Shown here piece by piece: positions 8,825 to 16,588 of a stretch of DNA of 64,000 nt (positions within the stretch are counted from its first letter, which is position 1; each line of letters opens with the position of its first letter). The notes below the pieces were generated by a model. It did no database searches. It was not told the DNA's origin and was given only the letters and a program-made list of their open reading frames with translations. A program made the position numbers and the translations under genes. This stretch comes from Blautia sp. OF03-15BH (GTDB taxonomy: Bacteria; Bacillota; Clostridia; Lachnospirales; Lachnospiraceae). The stretch is taken from the NCBI RefSeq assembly GCF_003463065.1, contig NZ_QSCM01000002.1, positions 248,927 to 312,926 of the forward strand. Reading direction: 5' to 3'.

Positions 8825-10054
8825 ATGATTTTACCACGCAAAAAGCTTCTTTCTCTGATGCTTGCCAGTTCTCTGCTTTCGGCTTCTGTCAGCGGCACCG
8901 TTTCTTTTGCCGCTGAGACAGCTGATCCGGGAACGGCAGTCACTCTGATCCAGCTTATGCCATCTGTCCCTACTCAGCAGGGGCGTTTTGTGACGACTTC
9001 CAAAGGTGTAATGTTTCGTCTGCAGTCCGGCGGTTATCTGAAAAACTGCTGGGCGAGGATCAATGGTCAGATTTATCGTTTTGATAAAAATGGCTATCGA
9101 AAGACCGGCTGGTTTTCCTGGCAGGGAAAAAAATACTATCTGAGAAAAAATGGTGCGCTTGGATCTAATCTCTGGGTACGCAGTGGTTCCCAGAAAATGT
9201 ACGTTCAGGAAGACGGCACCAGAGCCACCGGTTTTGTCCAGTATAAGAAGTATACCTATTACTTCAATTCCTATGGCTATATGGTCCGCGGTTTCCGCAG
9301 CATTGACGGAAAGCTTTATTTTTTCCATAAAAATGGTACCATGGCAACCGGATGGCGGTGTTTCCCGCAGAAAACTTACTATTTTACTTCTGATGGTTCG
9401 GCAGCTACCGGATGGAAAAAGATCGGTGGTTCCTGGTATTATTTTTCTTCCAGAGGTGTTATGGTGACCAATCGCTGGGTGAATGGAAATTATCTCGGTG
9501 AAGACGGAAAAAGGACAACCGGAATTACTGAGGAAACCCGTTACAAAATTTTCTGCGGAGATTCCCGTACAAAACAGCTCAGAAATGCTGTGGCTTCCTC
9601 TGAGAACGGATATGTGGCCAAATACGGACAGGGATATAACTGGTTTTCAAATGAGGGACTTACAGAGTTGAAAGAACTTCTTCGTATGCACCCACAGGCT
9701 GATGTCGTTTTGAATTTTGGAGTAAACGATCTCTACAATATTTCCAGATACATCCAGCTGTACCAACAGCTTATGACAACCTATCCGCAGGCACGTTTTT
9801 ATATCATGTCTGTCAATCCGGTGGAAGATGACAAATATCCGGTTCTTGTCCAGCATAAAAAGAGCACAAAACTGGTAAAAATCTTTAACAGCCGGATGAA
9901 AGCAGCTTTTCCATATCGTTATATCGATGCCTACAATTATCTGACGACTTCCGGTTTCGAGACTCTGGATGGCTGCCATTACACAGATGTCACTTACCTG
10001 AAGATTTATCAGTATGTTTTAAAGGAGCTTCAGAAAAAAGGCAGCAATCCATAA
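8825..10054 (+). CDS. Secreted SGNH-like esterase with cell-wall-binding repeats
   Basis: 409-aa exported protein. A signal peptide covers about residues 1-30 (Lys-rich start, hydrophobic core, SFAAE). At least six glycine/aromatic repeats of the choline-binding/GW type follow (INGQIYRFDKNGYRKTGW, WQGKKYYLRKNG, IGGSWYYFSSRG) to about residue 235. The C-terminal part looks like an SGNH hydrolase: FCGDSRT holds the likely nucleophile Ser, GVND lies in block III and DGCHYTD carries Asp/His. The protein probably attaches to wall polymers by the repeats and de-esterifies a surface glycan. The substrate is unproven. Confidence 0.85.
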   Translation: MILPRKKLLSLMLASSLLSASVSGTVSFAAETADPGTAVTLIQLMPSVPTQQGRFVTTSKGVMFRLQSGGYLKNCWARINGQIYRFDKNGYRKTGWFSWQGKKYYLRKNGALGSNLWVRSGSQKMYVQEDGTRATGFVQYKKYTYYFNSYGYMVRGFRSIDGKLYFFHKNGTMATGWRCFPQKTYYFTSDGSAATGWKKIGGSWYYFSSRGVMVTNRWVNGNYLGEDGKRTTGITEETRYKIFCGDSRTKQLRNAVASSENGYVAKYGQGYNWFSNEGLTELKELLRMHPQADVVLNFGVNDLYNISRYIQLYQQLMTTYPQARFYIMSVNPVEDDKYPVLVQHKKSTKLVKIFNSRMKAAFPYRYIDAYNYLTTSGFETLDGCHYTDVTYLKIYQYVLKELQKKGSNP

Positions 10055-10093
10055 ATTGTCATTCTGTTTTGCAGAAGAAAAGGAGATTATATC

Positions 10094-11095
10094 ATGGGAG
10101 ATCTTTATTTAGCCAGCGAAAAACGGTATGAGAAAATGACCTACAACCGGGTTGGAAAAAGCGGTCTGAAATTTCCTGCCGTTTCTCTTGGATTCTGGCA
10201 TAATTTTGGAAGCAAAGACAACTATGACAATATGAAAGCAATGTGTAGAAAGGCCTTTGATCTTGGTATCACACAGTTCGACCTTGCCAACAATTATGGA
10301 CCAGTCTATGGAAGTGCAGAAGAGAATGCCGGACGGATCCTGCAGGAAGACTTCCGTCCTTACCGGGATGAACTGGTAATTACCTCTAAGGCCGGTTATG
10401 ACATGTGGCCGGGGCCCTATGGCGACTGGGGAAGCAAAAAATATCTGACTGCAAGCATTGACCAGAGCCTTTCCCGCCTTCAGCTGGAATATGTTGATAT
10501 TTTCTATCATCACCGCATGGATCCGGAAACTCCACTGGAAGAAACCATGGAAGCTCTGGCATCTATCGTCCACAGCGGCAAAGCCCTCTATGCAGGTATC
10601 TCTAATTACAATGAAGAATATACCAGAAAAGCCGCTGCTATTATGAAAGAACTTCACTGTCCACTGATCGTCAACCAGCGCCGTTATTCTATTTTTGACC
10701 GTACCATCGAAGAAGATGGTGTTAAGAAAGGATGCAAGGAGATCGGCATGGGTATCATTGCCTTCAGTCCACTGGCTCAAGGGCTCCTGACGGACAAATA
10801 CCTGCACGGAATCCCGTCCGACAGCCGGATTGCGAGAGACCACCGCTTCCTGAAAGAATCCGCACTGACACCGGAGCGCCTTCATCAGATCGATGAACTG
10901 AACCATCTGGCCTTGGAAAGAGGTCAGACACTTGCACAGATGGCTCTTTCCTGGATCCTGAAGGATGACGAAGTTGCTTCCGTTCTCATCGGCGCTTCCC
11001 GTCCGGAACAGATAGAAGAGAACATCTCCATTGTGGACCATCTGGATTTTACAGAGGAAGAAATCCGGAAAATTGATGAGATCAGCCTGAAATAA
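10094..11095 (+). CDS. Aldo/keto reductase (YghZ/MgrA-like)
   Basis: 333-aa NADPH-dependent oxidoreductase with a TIM-barrel fold. Recognisable parts are TYNRVGKSGLKFPAVSLGFWHNFG at the start, DLANNYGP (catalytic Asp/Tyr), TSKAGYDMWPGPYGDWGSK (catalytic Lys), FYHHRMDP (His) and the C-terminal cofactor motif LIGASRPEQIEEN. This pattern fits the L-glyceraldehyde-3-phosphate reductase branch that detoxifies small aldehydes. Methylglyoxal synthase is encoded elsewhere in the window, but no direct link is visible. AAGGAG lies at 10079-10084. A strong terminator follows. Confidence 0.9.
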   Translation: MGDLYLASEKRYEKMTYNRVGKSGLKFPAVSLGFWHNFGSKDNYDNMKAMCRKAFDLGITQFDLANNYGPVYGSAEENAGRILQEDFRPYRDELVITSKAGYDMWPGPYGDWGSKKYLTASIDQSLSRLQLEYVDIFYHHRMDPETPLEETMEALASIVHSGKALYAGISNYNEEYTRKAAAIMKELHCPLIVNQRRYSIFDRTIEEDGVKKGCKEIGMGIIAFSPLAQGLLTDKYLHGIPSDSRIARDHRFLKESALTPERLHQIDELNHLALERGQTLAQMALSWILKDDEVASVLIGASRPEQIEENISIVDHLDFTEEEIRKIDEISLK

Positions 11096-11112
11096 CATTA
11101 CCCTTACAGATG

Positions 11113-11173
11113 CTAAAAATCGTCGTTTTTACCATCTCTCCAGATTCTGGCGAGGTCGTAGAAGCGACGATTT
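11113..11173 (+). terminator. Terminator after the aldo/keto reductase
   Basis: AAAAATCGTCG at 11113-11123 pairs perfectly with CGACGATTTTT at 11163-11173, with a smaller imperfect hairpin possible in the loop. The T-rich 3' arm makes it a likely intrinsic terminator of the + strand gene. Confidence 0.6.
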
Positions 11174-11252
11174 TTCTATCCAAAAATGTGGATGACTACA
11201 TCTCTGTAGTCCATTAAAACCCACTTCGCTGAAGAATATCTTCTGAACCGTC

Positions 11253-11289
11253 ATATAGTTTACATAATTTACTTATGTAAACTATATGA
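11253..11289. repeat. Perfect 16-bp inverted repeat
   Basis: CATATAGTTTACATAA at 11253-11268 is followed after five bases by its exact reverse complement at 11274-11289. It lies between two convergent terminators, without a T-run. It could be a binding site or the remnant of a mobile element end. Function unknown. Confidence 0.6.
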
Positions 11290-11321
11290 AAAATTTAGGA
11301 AATATCACTTTCACAGACAAA

Positions 11322-11360
11322 ACAAGGCATGTATCTGTCTCATCGATACATGCCTTGTTG
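11322..11360 (-). terminator. lexA terminator
   Basis: AACAAGGCATGTATC at 11322-11336 pairs with its complement at 11346-11360 around a nine-base loop. On the - strand it is followed by TTTTGTCTG, so it terminates lexA. Confidence 0.75.
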
Positions 11361-11369
11361 ACCTTCTGG

Positions 11370-11987
11370 TCAATGCAGAAACCGGAAAACTCCAATGACC
11401 TTCCCAAGAATCTGTACCTCATCTGTAATGATCGGATCCATCGCATCATTCTGCGGCTGAAGCCGATAATGTCCGTTCTCTTTATAAAAAGTCTTAACGG
11501 TTGCTGAATCATCCAGAAGAGCAACCACAATCTCACCATTCTCAGCAGTATTTTTCTGTTCGATCAGAAGATGATCCCCATTAAAAATCCCGGCATTGAT
11601 CATACTTTCACCTTTTACTGTAAGCATAAAAGTAGGATTCTTCGGAACATATTCGGCTGGAATCGGAAAATAGCTGTCTACATTTTCTGTAGCCAGAATT
11701 GGTTCACCGGCAGCGACACGACCTACCATAGGAACATTTACCAGTTCCCGGCGGACCATATTGAAATTCTCATCCAGAATCTCAATCGCGCGAGGTTTGG
11801 TCGGATCCCGGCGGATATAACCGTTTTTCTCAAGTGTTTCCAGATGTGCATGAACAGAAGAGGTAGATTTGAGATTAACTGCTTCACAAATCTCACGTAC
11901 TGCCGGCGGAAATCCGCGGTTCATGATCTGGTCTTTGATATATTCCAGGATTTCTTCCTGTTTTTTTGTGATTTTTCCATATGCCAT
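11370..11987 (-). CDS. lexA: LexA, SOS repressor
   Basis: 205-aa repressor and self-cleaving protease. The N-terminal winged helix-turn-helix spans about residues 5-65 (TKKQEEILEYIKDQI, PPAVREICEAVNLKSTSSVHAHL). The Ala-Gly cleavage site is VAAGEPI. The catalytic Ser lies in GESMINAGI and the Lys in SATVKTFY. The start MAYGKIT at 11987 was chosen because GGAGG lies eight bases upstream; an earlier in-frame ATG lacks one. It is divergent from a LysM protein gene with four LexA-like boxes between them, as in Bacillus lexA-yneA. Confidence 0.95.
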   Translation of the reverse strand: MAYGKITKKQEEILEYIKDQIMNRGFPPAVREICEAVNLKSTSSVHAHLETLEKNGYIRRDPTKPRAIEILDENFNMVRRELVNVPMVGRVAAGEPILATENVDSYFPIPAEYVPKNPTFMLTVKGESMINAGIFNGDHLLIEQKNTAENGEIVVALLDDSATVKTFYKENGHYRLQPQNDAMDPIITDEVQILGKVIGVFRFLH

Positions 11988-12088
11988 AACTGAATACCTC
12001 CGGAAATTCAACGGATCTGTTTTTGATCCTTTCAAATGCTGTGCATTTTGTTAATTAGAAAAATTATATCATGTCCTCTCTGAAATTG

Positions 12089-12192
12089 CAAACAAATATT
12101 CGACAGTTTTTATCCGAAAATATGTTCGTTTTTCTGTTGACAAACATTTGTTCGTGTATTATAATTGTTTTCATCAAGCAAACAGATGTTCG
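12089..12192. promoter_or_regulatory. Cluster of four LexA (SOS) boxes
   Basis: Four 14-base sites resemble the Gram-positive CGAAC-N4-GTTCG operator: CAAACAAATATTCG at 12089, CGAAAATATGTTCG at 12115, CAAACATTTGTTCG at 12141 and CAAACAGATGTTCG at 12179. The third starts inside the -35 box and covers the spacer of the yneA-like promoter and the fourth lies just downstream. Repression of the LysM gene and autoregulation of lexA are inferred. Confidence 0.75.
12137..12165 (+). promoter_or_regulatory. Sigma-A promoter of the yneA-like gene
   Basis: TTGACA at 12137-12142 and TATAAT at 12160-12165 are perfect consensus boxes with a 17-base spacer that contains most of a LexA box. DNA damage should therefore open it. 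Confidence 0.8.
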
Positions 12193-12211
12193 CATTCAGG
12201 GAGGTTATGAT

Positions 12212-12556
12212 ATGAACGAAAGGAAAAATCAAAAACACCGTAAAACAAGAATCAGAAGATATACCTGTCTTTCCATTCTTTTGTTTGTTCTTTGTCTTAC
12301 AGGGATCACTTACAGTAAGATGACTGTGGAGGCGACACAGAAAAAAGCGCAGGGACCTTATAAATACTATACAGAGGTACGAGTACAGCGCGGAGATACC
12401 TTATGGGGAATTGCAAATGAATATATAGATGACCGCGTATATGATTCTCTTGATGCGTATATCAATGAGATCCGGGAGATCAATTCCATCAGCTATAACC
12501 GTATTTATAACGGTCAGCAGCTGATTGTTCCGTATTACTCTGATACACTGCGTTAA
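12212..12556 (+). CDS. SOS-controlled LysM protein, YneA-like division inhibitor
   Basis: 114-aa protein with a basic N-terminus, one membrane segment (about 21-39, CLSILLFVLCLTG) and a C-terminal LysM domain (VQRGDTLWGIANEYI, then INSISYNRIYNGQQLIVP). The size, layout and divergent position beside lexA match YneA, which delays cell division during the SOS response. The start at 12212 follows GGGAGG at 12199-12204. Control by LexA boxes at 12141 and 12179 supports the role. YneA proteins vary in sequence, so the assignment rests on context and architecture. Confidence 0.8.
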   Translation: MNERKNQKHRKTRIRRYTCLSILLFVLCLTGITYSKMTVEATQKKAQGPYKYYTEVRVQRGDTLWGIANEYIDDRVYDSLDAYINEIREINSISYNRIYNGQQLIVPYYSDTLR

Positions 12557-12564
12557 ATATCTTT

Positions 12565-12605
12565 CTGCCGGCAGAAAACACTCCTTTTTGCCGGCAGTTT
12601 TCTTT
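12565..12605 (+). terminator. Terminator after the yneA-like gene
   Basis: CTGCCGGCA at about 12566 pairs with TGCCGGCAG at about 12589 and is followed by TTTTCTTTTT. Strong intrinsic terminator. Confidence 0.8.
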
Positions 12606-12769
12606 TTCTACTTGCCTGTTTTTTCAGAAATGCTATAATGAGATTATTCAGACACAAATGGATTGAGCGAGTGCAAAGAAAGCATTTATAAGCAGATGAC
12701 AGAAGATAAGGCACATTGCTGATAAACGCTTTCCAGACAGTAAACAACAGCAGAAAGGACTTCTTGTAT

Positions 12770-13000
12770 ATGCGCAGAGAAAAATTCAAAATGGAACGTC
12801 CGAATCTGGTCCAGCCAGGTGATCATGTGGAGATCACAGAGATCCAGACGAATATGAATTACAGTTATATCATTGAACCGGCTGTGGCCATGTCCGGATG
12901 TTTCAAAGCTCCGGAACGGCTGAAATCCAGAGAAGGAACCATCATCAGTGTAGATAATACACCAAGAGGCTTCATTGTGACTGCAGAATTTGATGAATGA
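12770..13000 (+). CDS. Hypothetical protein (76 aa)
   Basis: Small, probably cytoplasmic protein with a beta-rich look (VQPGDHVEITEIQTNMNY, GTIISVDNTPRGFIVTAEFDE), like small conserved proteins of clostridia. I do not recognise a function. The start MRREKF is preceded by AAAGGA at 12755-12760; MERPNLV at 12791 is an alternative. It precedes a GDSL esterase gene by 45 bases and may share its transcript. Confidence 0.6.
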   Translation: MRREKFKMERPNLVQPGDHVEITEIQTNMNYSYIIEPAVAMSGCFKAPERLKSREGTIISVDNTPRGFIVTAEFDE

Positions 13001-13045
13001 ATAATCAATGGGGAACTTTTCCCCGGAAAGGCAGAAGATAACGTT

Positions 13046-13714
13046 ATGAAAACTATTTTTAAAGCAGAAAGTACTGTATTGTTTCAAGGAGATTCCATCA
13101 CCGACTGGGGACGTGACGGCGGTTTACTGATGGATATGTTTCCGGAAGGAGGCGGTGCTCTGGGAAAAGGCTATGCTTACAGAGCTGCCAAAATTTATGA
13201 ATTGTTATTTCCGAATCATCCGGTAAAATTTATAAACAGAGGCGTTTCCGGCGACAGATGCCAGAATCTGCTGGAAAGATATCAGAAGGATATTCTGGAA
13301 GTACATCCGGATTATCTGTCCATCATGATCGGAATCAATGACACCTGGAGAAGGTATGATTCCAACGATATTACTTCAAAAGAACAGTTTGAAGCGAATC
13401 TGACCGAACTTCTGGAGAAGATCAAAAAAGACCTTCCGGATACAAAGCTTATGCTTATCGAACCATTTTTGGTTCCAACAGATCCGGAAAAAGAAGTTTT
13501 CTGGGAAGATCTCGGCCCCAAGATTGAAGTTACACGCCACCTTGCCAGAAAATATGCAGATGTATATCTGCCGATGAACGGAATCCTGACCAATTGCCTG
13601 ATCGAGAAAGTGCCGACAGAAGATCTGAGTTATGATGGCGTGCATCTTTCTGATCCCGGCTGTGCAATTATGGCCAGAGAATATCTGAAAGCATGGGCAT
13701 CCATAGAAGCATAA
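13046..13714 (+). CDS. SGNH/GDSL hydrolase family esterase
   Basis: 222-aa cytoplasmic esterase of the SGNH superfamily. Block I is LFQGDSITDWG with the nucleophile Ser, block II GVSGDR, block III GINDTW and block V DGVHLSDPG with the Asp/His pair. Similar proteins act as lysophospholipases or carbohydrate esterases. No signal peptide is present, so it probably acts on internal acylated or acetylated substrates. The gene follows the 76-aa hypothetical gene at short distance. Confidence 0.9.
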   Translation: MKTIFKAESTVLFQGDSITDWGRDGGLLMDMFPEGGGALGKGYAYRAAKIYELLFPNHPVKFINRGVSGDRCQNLLERYQKDILEVHPDYLSIMIGINDTWRRYDSNDITSKEQFEANLTELLEKIKKDLPDTKLMLIEPFLVPTDPEKEVFWEDLGPKIEVTRHLARKYADVYLPMNGILTNCLIEKVPTEDLSYDGVHLSDPGCAIMAREYLKAWASIEA

Positions 13715-13791
13715 AATCTGATTCCAATCCAAATGGAAATTTTTTATCCTGAAAGCCATCAAACATAAGACAGTAGAAAATTGGTAAATCT

Positions 13792-13837
13792 CCACAGATC
13801 TATTTGAAAAACATGTGTTTGTCGTATAGATCTATGG
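13792..13837. repeat. Inverted repeat upstream of the recombinase gene
   Basis: CCACAGATCTAT at 13792-13803 and ATAGATCTATGG at 13826-13837 form a 12-bp inverted repeat with one mismatch and a 22-base spacer. It may be a terminator of the esterase gene, an operator, or a recombinase site. None of these is proven. Confidence 0.4.
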
Positions 13838-13871
13838 GGTACTCTTTTCCAGATCAGAAAGGATTTTTTAT

Positions 13872-14933
13872 ATGCCTGAGCGAATCACTTACCACGACGA
13901 ACAAGATGTGGAAAACACCTTAAAGCTTCGTGATGTTTTAAAAACACTTCCCGGATTTTGCCGGGATTATTTCCGTGCCATGGAACCGACTACTTCTACC
14001 AAAACCAGAATCTCTTACGCATATGATATCCGTGTTTTTTTTCGTTTCCTGAAAGAACGAAATCCATCCCTGCGTACCATGGATATCCGGGATTTCCCGG
14101 TATCTGTTCTGGATCAGCTGGAGGCTGTGGACATCGAGGAATATCAGGAATATCTGAAGGTCTATGAGGCTTCTGACTGCGAAAAACAGATTACCAACGG
14201 GGAACGTGGGCTGAAAAGAAAAATGTCGGCTCTCCGGAGCTTCTATACCTACTATTACAAACGTCAGGTAATTTCCAGTAATCCGACTCTTCTGGTCGAT
14301 ATGCCGAAAATCCACGAAAAATCCATCATCCGTCTGGAAGCCAATGAAACAGCCTCTCTCCTGGATTATATCGAACATGGAGGCGATGAACTTACCGGTC
14401 AGCGGAAAATGTACTATGAAAAGACAAAAGCCCGGGATCTGGCTATTGTGACCCTTCTCCTTGGAACCGGTATCCGTGTTTCTGAATGCGTGGGGCTTGA
14501 CATTCAGGATATTGATTTTGACAACAACGGGATCCGTATCGTACGAAAAGGCGGCAATGAAACCATTGTTTATTTTGGTGACGAGGTTGCGGATGCCTTG
14601 AAGGCTTACCTTCCGGTACGGGCTGCCATCACTCCTGTCGCCGGTCATGAGAACGCTCTCTTCTATTCTACCCAACGCCGCCGAATAGGTGTTCAGGCTA
14701 TAGAAAATATGGTAAAAAAATATGCCCGTGCGATCACGACGACCAAAAAAATCACACCGCATAAGCTTCGCAGTACCTATGGCACAAGCCTTTACCGCGA
14801 AACCGGTGATATCTATCTGGTAGCCGAGGTGCTCGGACACAAAGACGTCAATACGACCCGTAAACATTATGCTGCCATGGGCGAAGACCGCCGACGTCAG
14901 GCTGCTTCCGCCGTTCATCTGCGGAAAGATTGA
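13872..14933 (+). CDS. Tyrosine recombinase/phage-type integrase
   Basis: 353-aa site-specific recombinase. The N-terminal SAM-like core-binding domain covers about 25-140 (TRISYAYDIRVFFRFL). The catalytic domain contains the first Arg in GTGIRVSE (about residue 203), a Lys in the beta-hairpin KGGNE, H-x-x-R in HKLRST, the second His in LGHKDVNTT and the nucleophile in KHYAAMG. All catalytic residues are present. It stands alone, without excisionase or phage genes, and resembles the chromosomal XerC/D-like recombinases of Lachnospiraceae. The site it uses is not known. Confidence 0.9.
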   Translation: MPERITYHDEQDVENTLKLRDVLKTLPGFCRDYFRAMEPTTSTKTRISYAYDIRVFFRFLKERNPSLRTMDIRDFPVSVLDQLEAVDIEEYQEYLKVYEASDCEKQITNGERGLKRKMSALRSFYTYYYKRQVISSNPTLLVDMPKIHEKSIIRLEANETASLLDYIEHGGDELTGQRKMYYEKTKARDLAIVTLLLGTGIRVSECVGLDIQDIDFDNNGIRIVRKGGNETIVYFGDEVADALKAYLPVRAAITPVAGHENALFYSTQRRRIGVQAIENMVKKYARAITTTKKITPHKLRSTYGTSLYRETGDIYLVAEVLGHKDVNTTRKHYAAMGEDRRRQAASAVHLRKD

Positions 14934-14938
14934 TCAGA

Positions 14939-15568
14939 TCACAGTTCCAGTATCTCCCGGATCAGTTCCATGTGAGGATGATCGAGATCTGCCTGGAAAA
15001 TATCAATACCATTTAAATTAGCGCATCTTTCGGTAAATGCCGGGAAAAGAAAGCCACATTCCGGTCTTCCTGGTTCATAATCGCCGTGTACAGGGCAAAT
15101 AGCACAGATTATGAACTGATAGACCTCTTCGGATTCCCACTGGCTTTCTTTGTCCATTCCCTTTCTTGGGACATCGTAGCTTCCGTGGAAGAAATAGACG
15201 GCATAGGGGCCATGGCTTTTGTAGATCCCGCCGATCTTCTCATAAAACACATCCAGAAGCGCATCATTCTTCAATCCACAGCTTTTCAGAGCCATGAGAA
15301 GCTGCCAGACGCTTCCCGGTTTCTGGTCATTTTCCGTGAATGTGTACTCTCTCAGATTCTTGTTTGTATCTGCAAAAGGAATCTCTTTTGCAATCGCCAG
15401 ATTTTCCGCCTGCTCGTTGAGCTTCAGCTTCAGAAAATGGCGGTTAAACGTGGCATCCACATAACCCTCCTCATCCATATAAGCTCCCGCGATCCGGTCA
15501 AAACAGTTTCTTTTTACCGTCATTCGTCTGGTAAGCTCCAGCATATCTTCCCGGTTGATCTTACGCAT
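14939..15568 (-). CDS. DUF4317 family protein
   Basis: 209-aa protein matching the clostridial DUF4317 family (start MRKINREDMLELTRRMT, then GVYK-like region IYKSHGPYAVYFFHGSYDVPRKG and a C-terminal CPVHGDYEPG). These proteins are usually near 400 aa, so this copy may be a short version. The function is unknown. AAGGAGG directly before the ATG at 15568 decides the start. The gene is convergent with the recombinase gene, with only five bases between stops. Confidence 0.75.
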   Translation of the reverse strand: MRKINREDMLELTRRMTVKRNCFDRIAGAYMDEEGYVDATFNRHFLKLKLNEQAENLAIAKEIPFADTNKNLREYTFTENDQKPGSVWQLLMALKSCGLKNDALLDVFYEKIGGIYKSHGPYAVYFFHGSYDVPRKGMDKESQWESEEVYQFIICAICPVHGDYEPGRPECGFLFPAFTERCANLNGIDIFQADLDHPHMELIREILEL

Positions 15569-15618
15569 CGTTTCCTCCTTCTGTAACATTTGAACGCAGA
15601 TAAGTGGTTTTATTTTTT

Positions 15619-15632
15619 TGAAAACGTTTTCC
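15619..15632. promoter_or_regulatory. cre-like catabolite site
   Basis: TGAAAACGTTTTCC fits the CcpA site consensus TGWAANCGNTNWCA except for the last base. It lies upstream of the DUF4317 gene. A second cre-like site lies at 16338, upstream of an HPr-like gene. Confidence 0.45.
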
Positions 15633-15689
15633 TATTTTCTTCAGATAAAAAACGGTCAAAATCGTTCTTTCCTATATAGTGAAGTGAGA

Positions 15690-15730
15690 AAAAGCCTGTC
15701 ACTGAACTTCTGTCAGCAACAGGCTTCTTA
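15690..15730. terminator. Hairpin, possible terminator
   Basis: AAGCCTGTC near 15692 pairs with the ACAGGCTT ending near 15728. The flanking bases are A-rich on the left and T-poor on the right, so it would work better on the - strand. Confidence 0.4.
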
Positions 15731-15741
15731 CTCATAGGTTT

Positions 15742-15822
15742 TTCTGTCTCGCCAATGATGTCAATTTTTTGTCTCGTCACTTGATGTCATTATTTCTGTC
15801 TCGTCATATGATGTCGTTTTAT
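15742..15822. repeat. Three direct repeats TGTCTCG(T/C)CA..TGATGTC
   Basis: The motif TGTCTCGYCA followed by TGATGTC occurs three times in a row with a period of about 26-28 bases. Such short multiple end repeats are known from IS21-like insertion sequences. No transposase lies nearby, so this could be a solitary element end. Confidence 0.5.
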
Positions 15823-15891
15823 CTCAAATCCAAAAAGTCTTGCTGTGCAGGCACAAACAGCCTTTTGAACTTTCGATCATGATATCTAATA

Positions 15892-16119
15892 TTATGCTAC
15901 AGCAAATTTCTGGACTGTTTTATTGAAATCCTGATTCTCTCCATGGCACTGAACCACAAGAATATTACCAGTCCCCAGGCTGATCACTCCTAACAGTGAC
16001 TTTGCGTCTACAATAGCACGACCATTCGCCAAATCAATATCGAAATCACATTTTTCAGCTGCCTGTACCAGCTCAGTGGCATCTTCCACTGCATTTAATT
16101 TAATCTTAGTCTGAGCCAT
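15892..16119 (-). CDS. HPr-like protein lacking the phosphorylatable histidine
   Basis: 75-aa protein with an HPr fold signature (KSLLGVISLGTGN corresponds to the region around Ser46 of HPr, ending in VQKFAVA). The active-site segment GLHARPA is missing and reads AVEDATELVQAAEK, so it cannot carry phosphate from PEP on His15. This resembles Crh-type proteins, which act only through the regulatory serine and CcpA. Start MAQTKIK follows AAGGAAGG. A perfect-spaced promoter lies at 16183-16211 and a cre-like site at 16338. Confidence 0.7.
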   Translation of the reverse strand: MAQTKIKLNAVEDATELVQAAEKCDFDIDLANGRAIVDAKSLLGVISLGTGNILVVQCHGENQDFNKTVQKFAVA

Positions 16120-16182
16120 AAAAATGGAACCTTCCTTTCCCAGATTGCAGATGTTTTCTGCGTTTTTCTTCTGACTGATCAT

Positions 16183-16211
16183 ACTATACACTGCTCGCTT
16201 TTATTTGTCAA
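16183..16211 (-). promoter_or_regulatory. Promoter of the HPr-like gene
   Basis: On the - strand TTGACA (16206-16211) and TATAGT (16183-16188) are spaced by 17 bases, about 65 bases upstream of the start codon. Confidence 0.75.
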
Positions 16212-16337
16212 CAAAAATGAAAATCTCGGTTTTCCATTGAAAAATCGTGATTTTTTATTGATTTTTACTTGCTATACAAAAGATTTTCCTTGTTTTTTCG
16301 GTAGTATGCCAGTACTTTTGAAAAGAGGGCTTTTCTA

Positions 16338-16351
16338 TGAAAACGTTTCCA
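16338..16351. promoter_or_regulatory. cre-like catabolite site
   Basis: TGAAAACGTTTCCA matches the CcpA consensus TGWAANCGNTNWCA except at one W position. It lies about 130 bases upstream of the HPr-like promoter in a gene-free stretch. Confidence 0.45.
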
Positions 16352-16397
16352 AAGCTTTTTACAAAAAACTTTCAAAAAATTTGTATAAGAGTTACGT

Positions 16398-16430
16398 AAA
16401 AAACGCCGGAAGCAAACTCCGGCGTTTTCC
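16398..16430. terminator. Bidirectional hairpin terminator
   Basis: AAAACGCCGGA and its complement TCCGGCGTTTT form a strong stem with A- and T-runs on the two sides. It could end transcripts from either strand, most likely the dtd operon coming from the right. Confidence 0.6.
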
Positions 16431-16433
16431 TGG

Positions 16434-16586
16434 TCAAGCGGATATTCGCAATCCGCTTCGCTACTTGCTCATAACCGAATGCTGCTTTGCAGCTTATCAG
16501 GAGTGGCTTGCACCACTCCTAATACAAGCAAGTCCCCTGCTTATTGCTTTGCACAATTGAAGCAGGGGACTTGCTTGATTCGGTTA
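16434..16586. repeat. Structured interspersed element, copy 1
   Basis: A small hairpin (AAGCGGAT/ATCCGCTT, 16437-16457) is followed by CGCTACTTGCTC and then a branched structure. The closing stem is TAACCGAAT (472-480 of 16 kb) with ATTCGGTTA (578-586). Inside are GCTGC/GCAGC, AGGAGTGG/CCACTCCT and a 17-bp stem starting AAGCAAGTCCCCTGCTT. The left 28 bases recur almost unchanged at 32.12 kb, but the inner stems differ. It sits directly after the dtd stop codon. Confidence 0.7.
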
Positions 16587-16588
16587 AC

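Noticed and set aside
10109..11098. 329-codon frame on the - strand
   Set aside because: Antisense shadow of the aldo/keto reductase gene, which is clearly coding on the + strand.
13938..14918. 326-codon frame on the - strand
   Set aside because: Antisense shadow of the tyrosine recombinase gene.
15742..15822. Possible CRISPR array
   Set aside because: Only three imperfect repeats with about 10 bases between them, no cas genes and no unique spacers.
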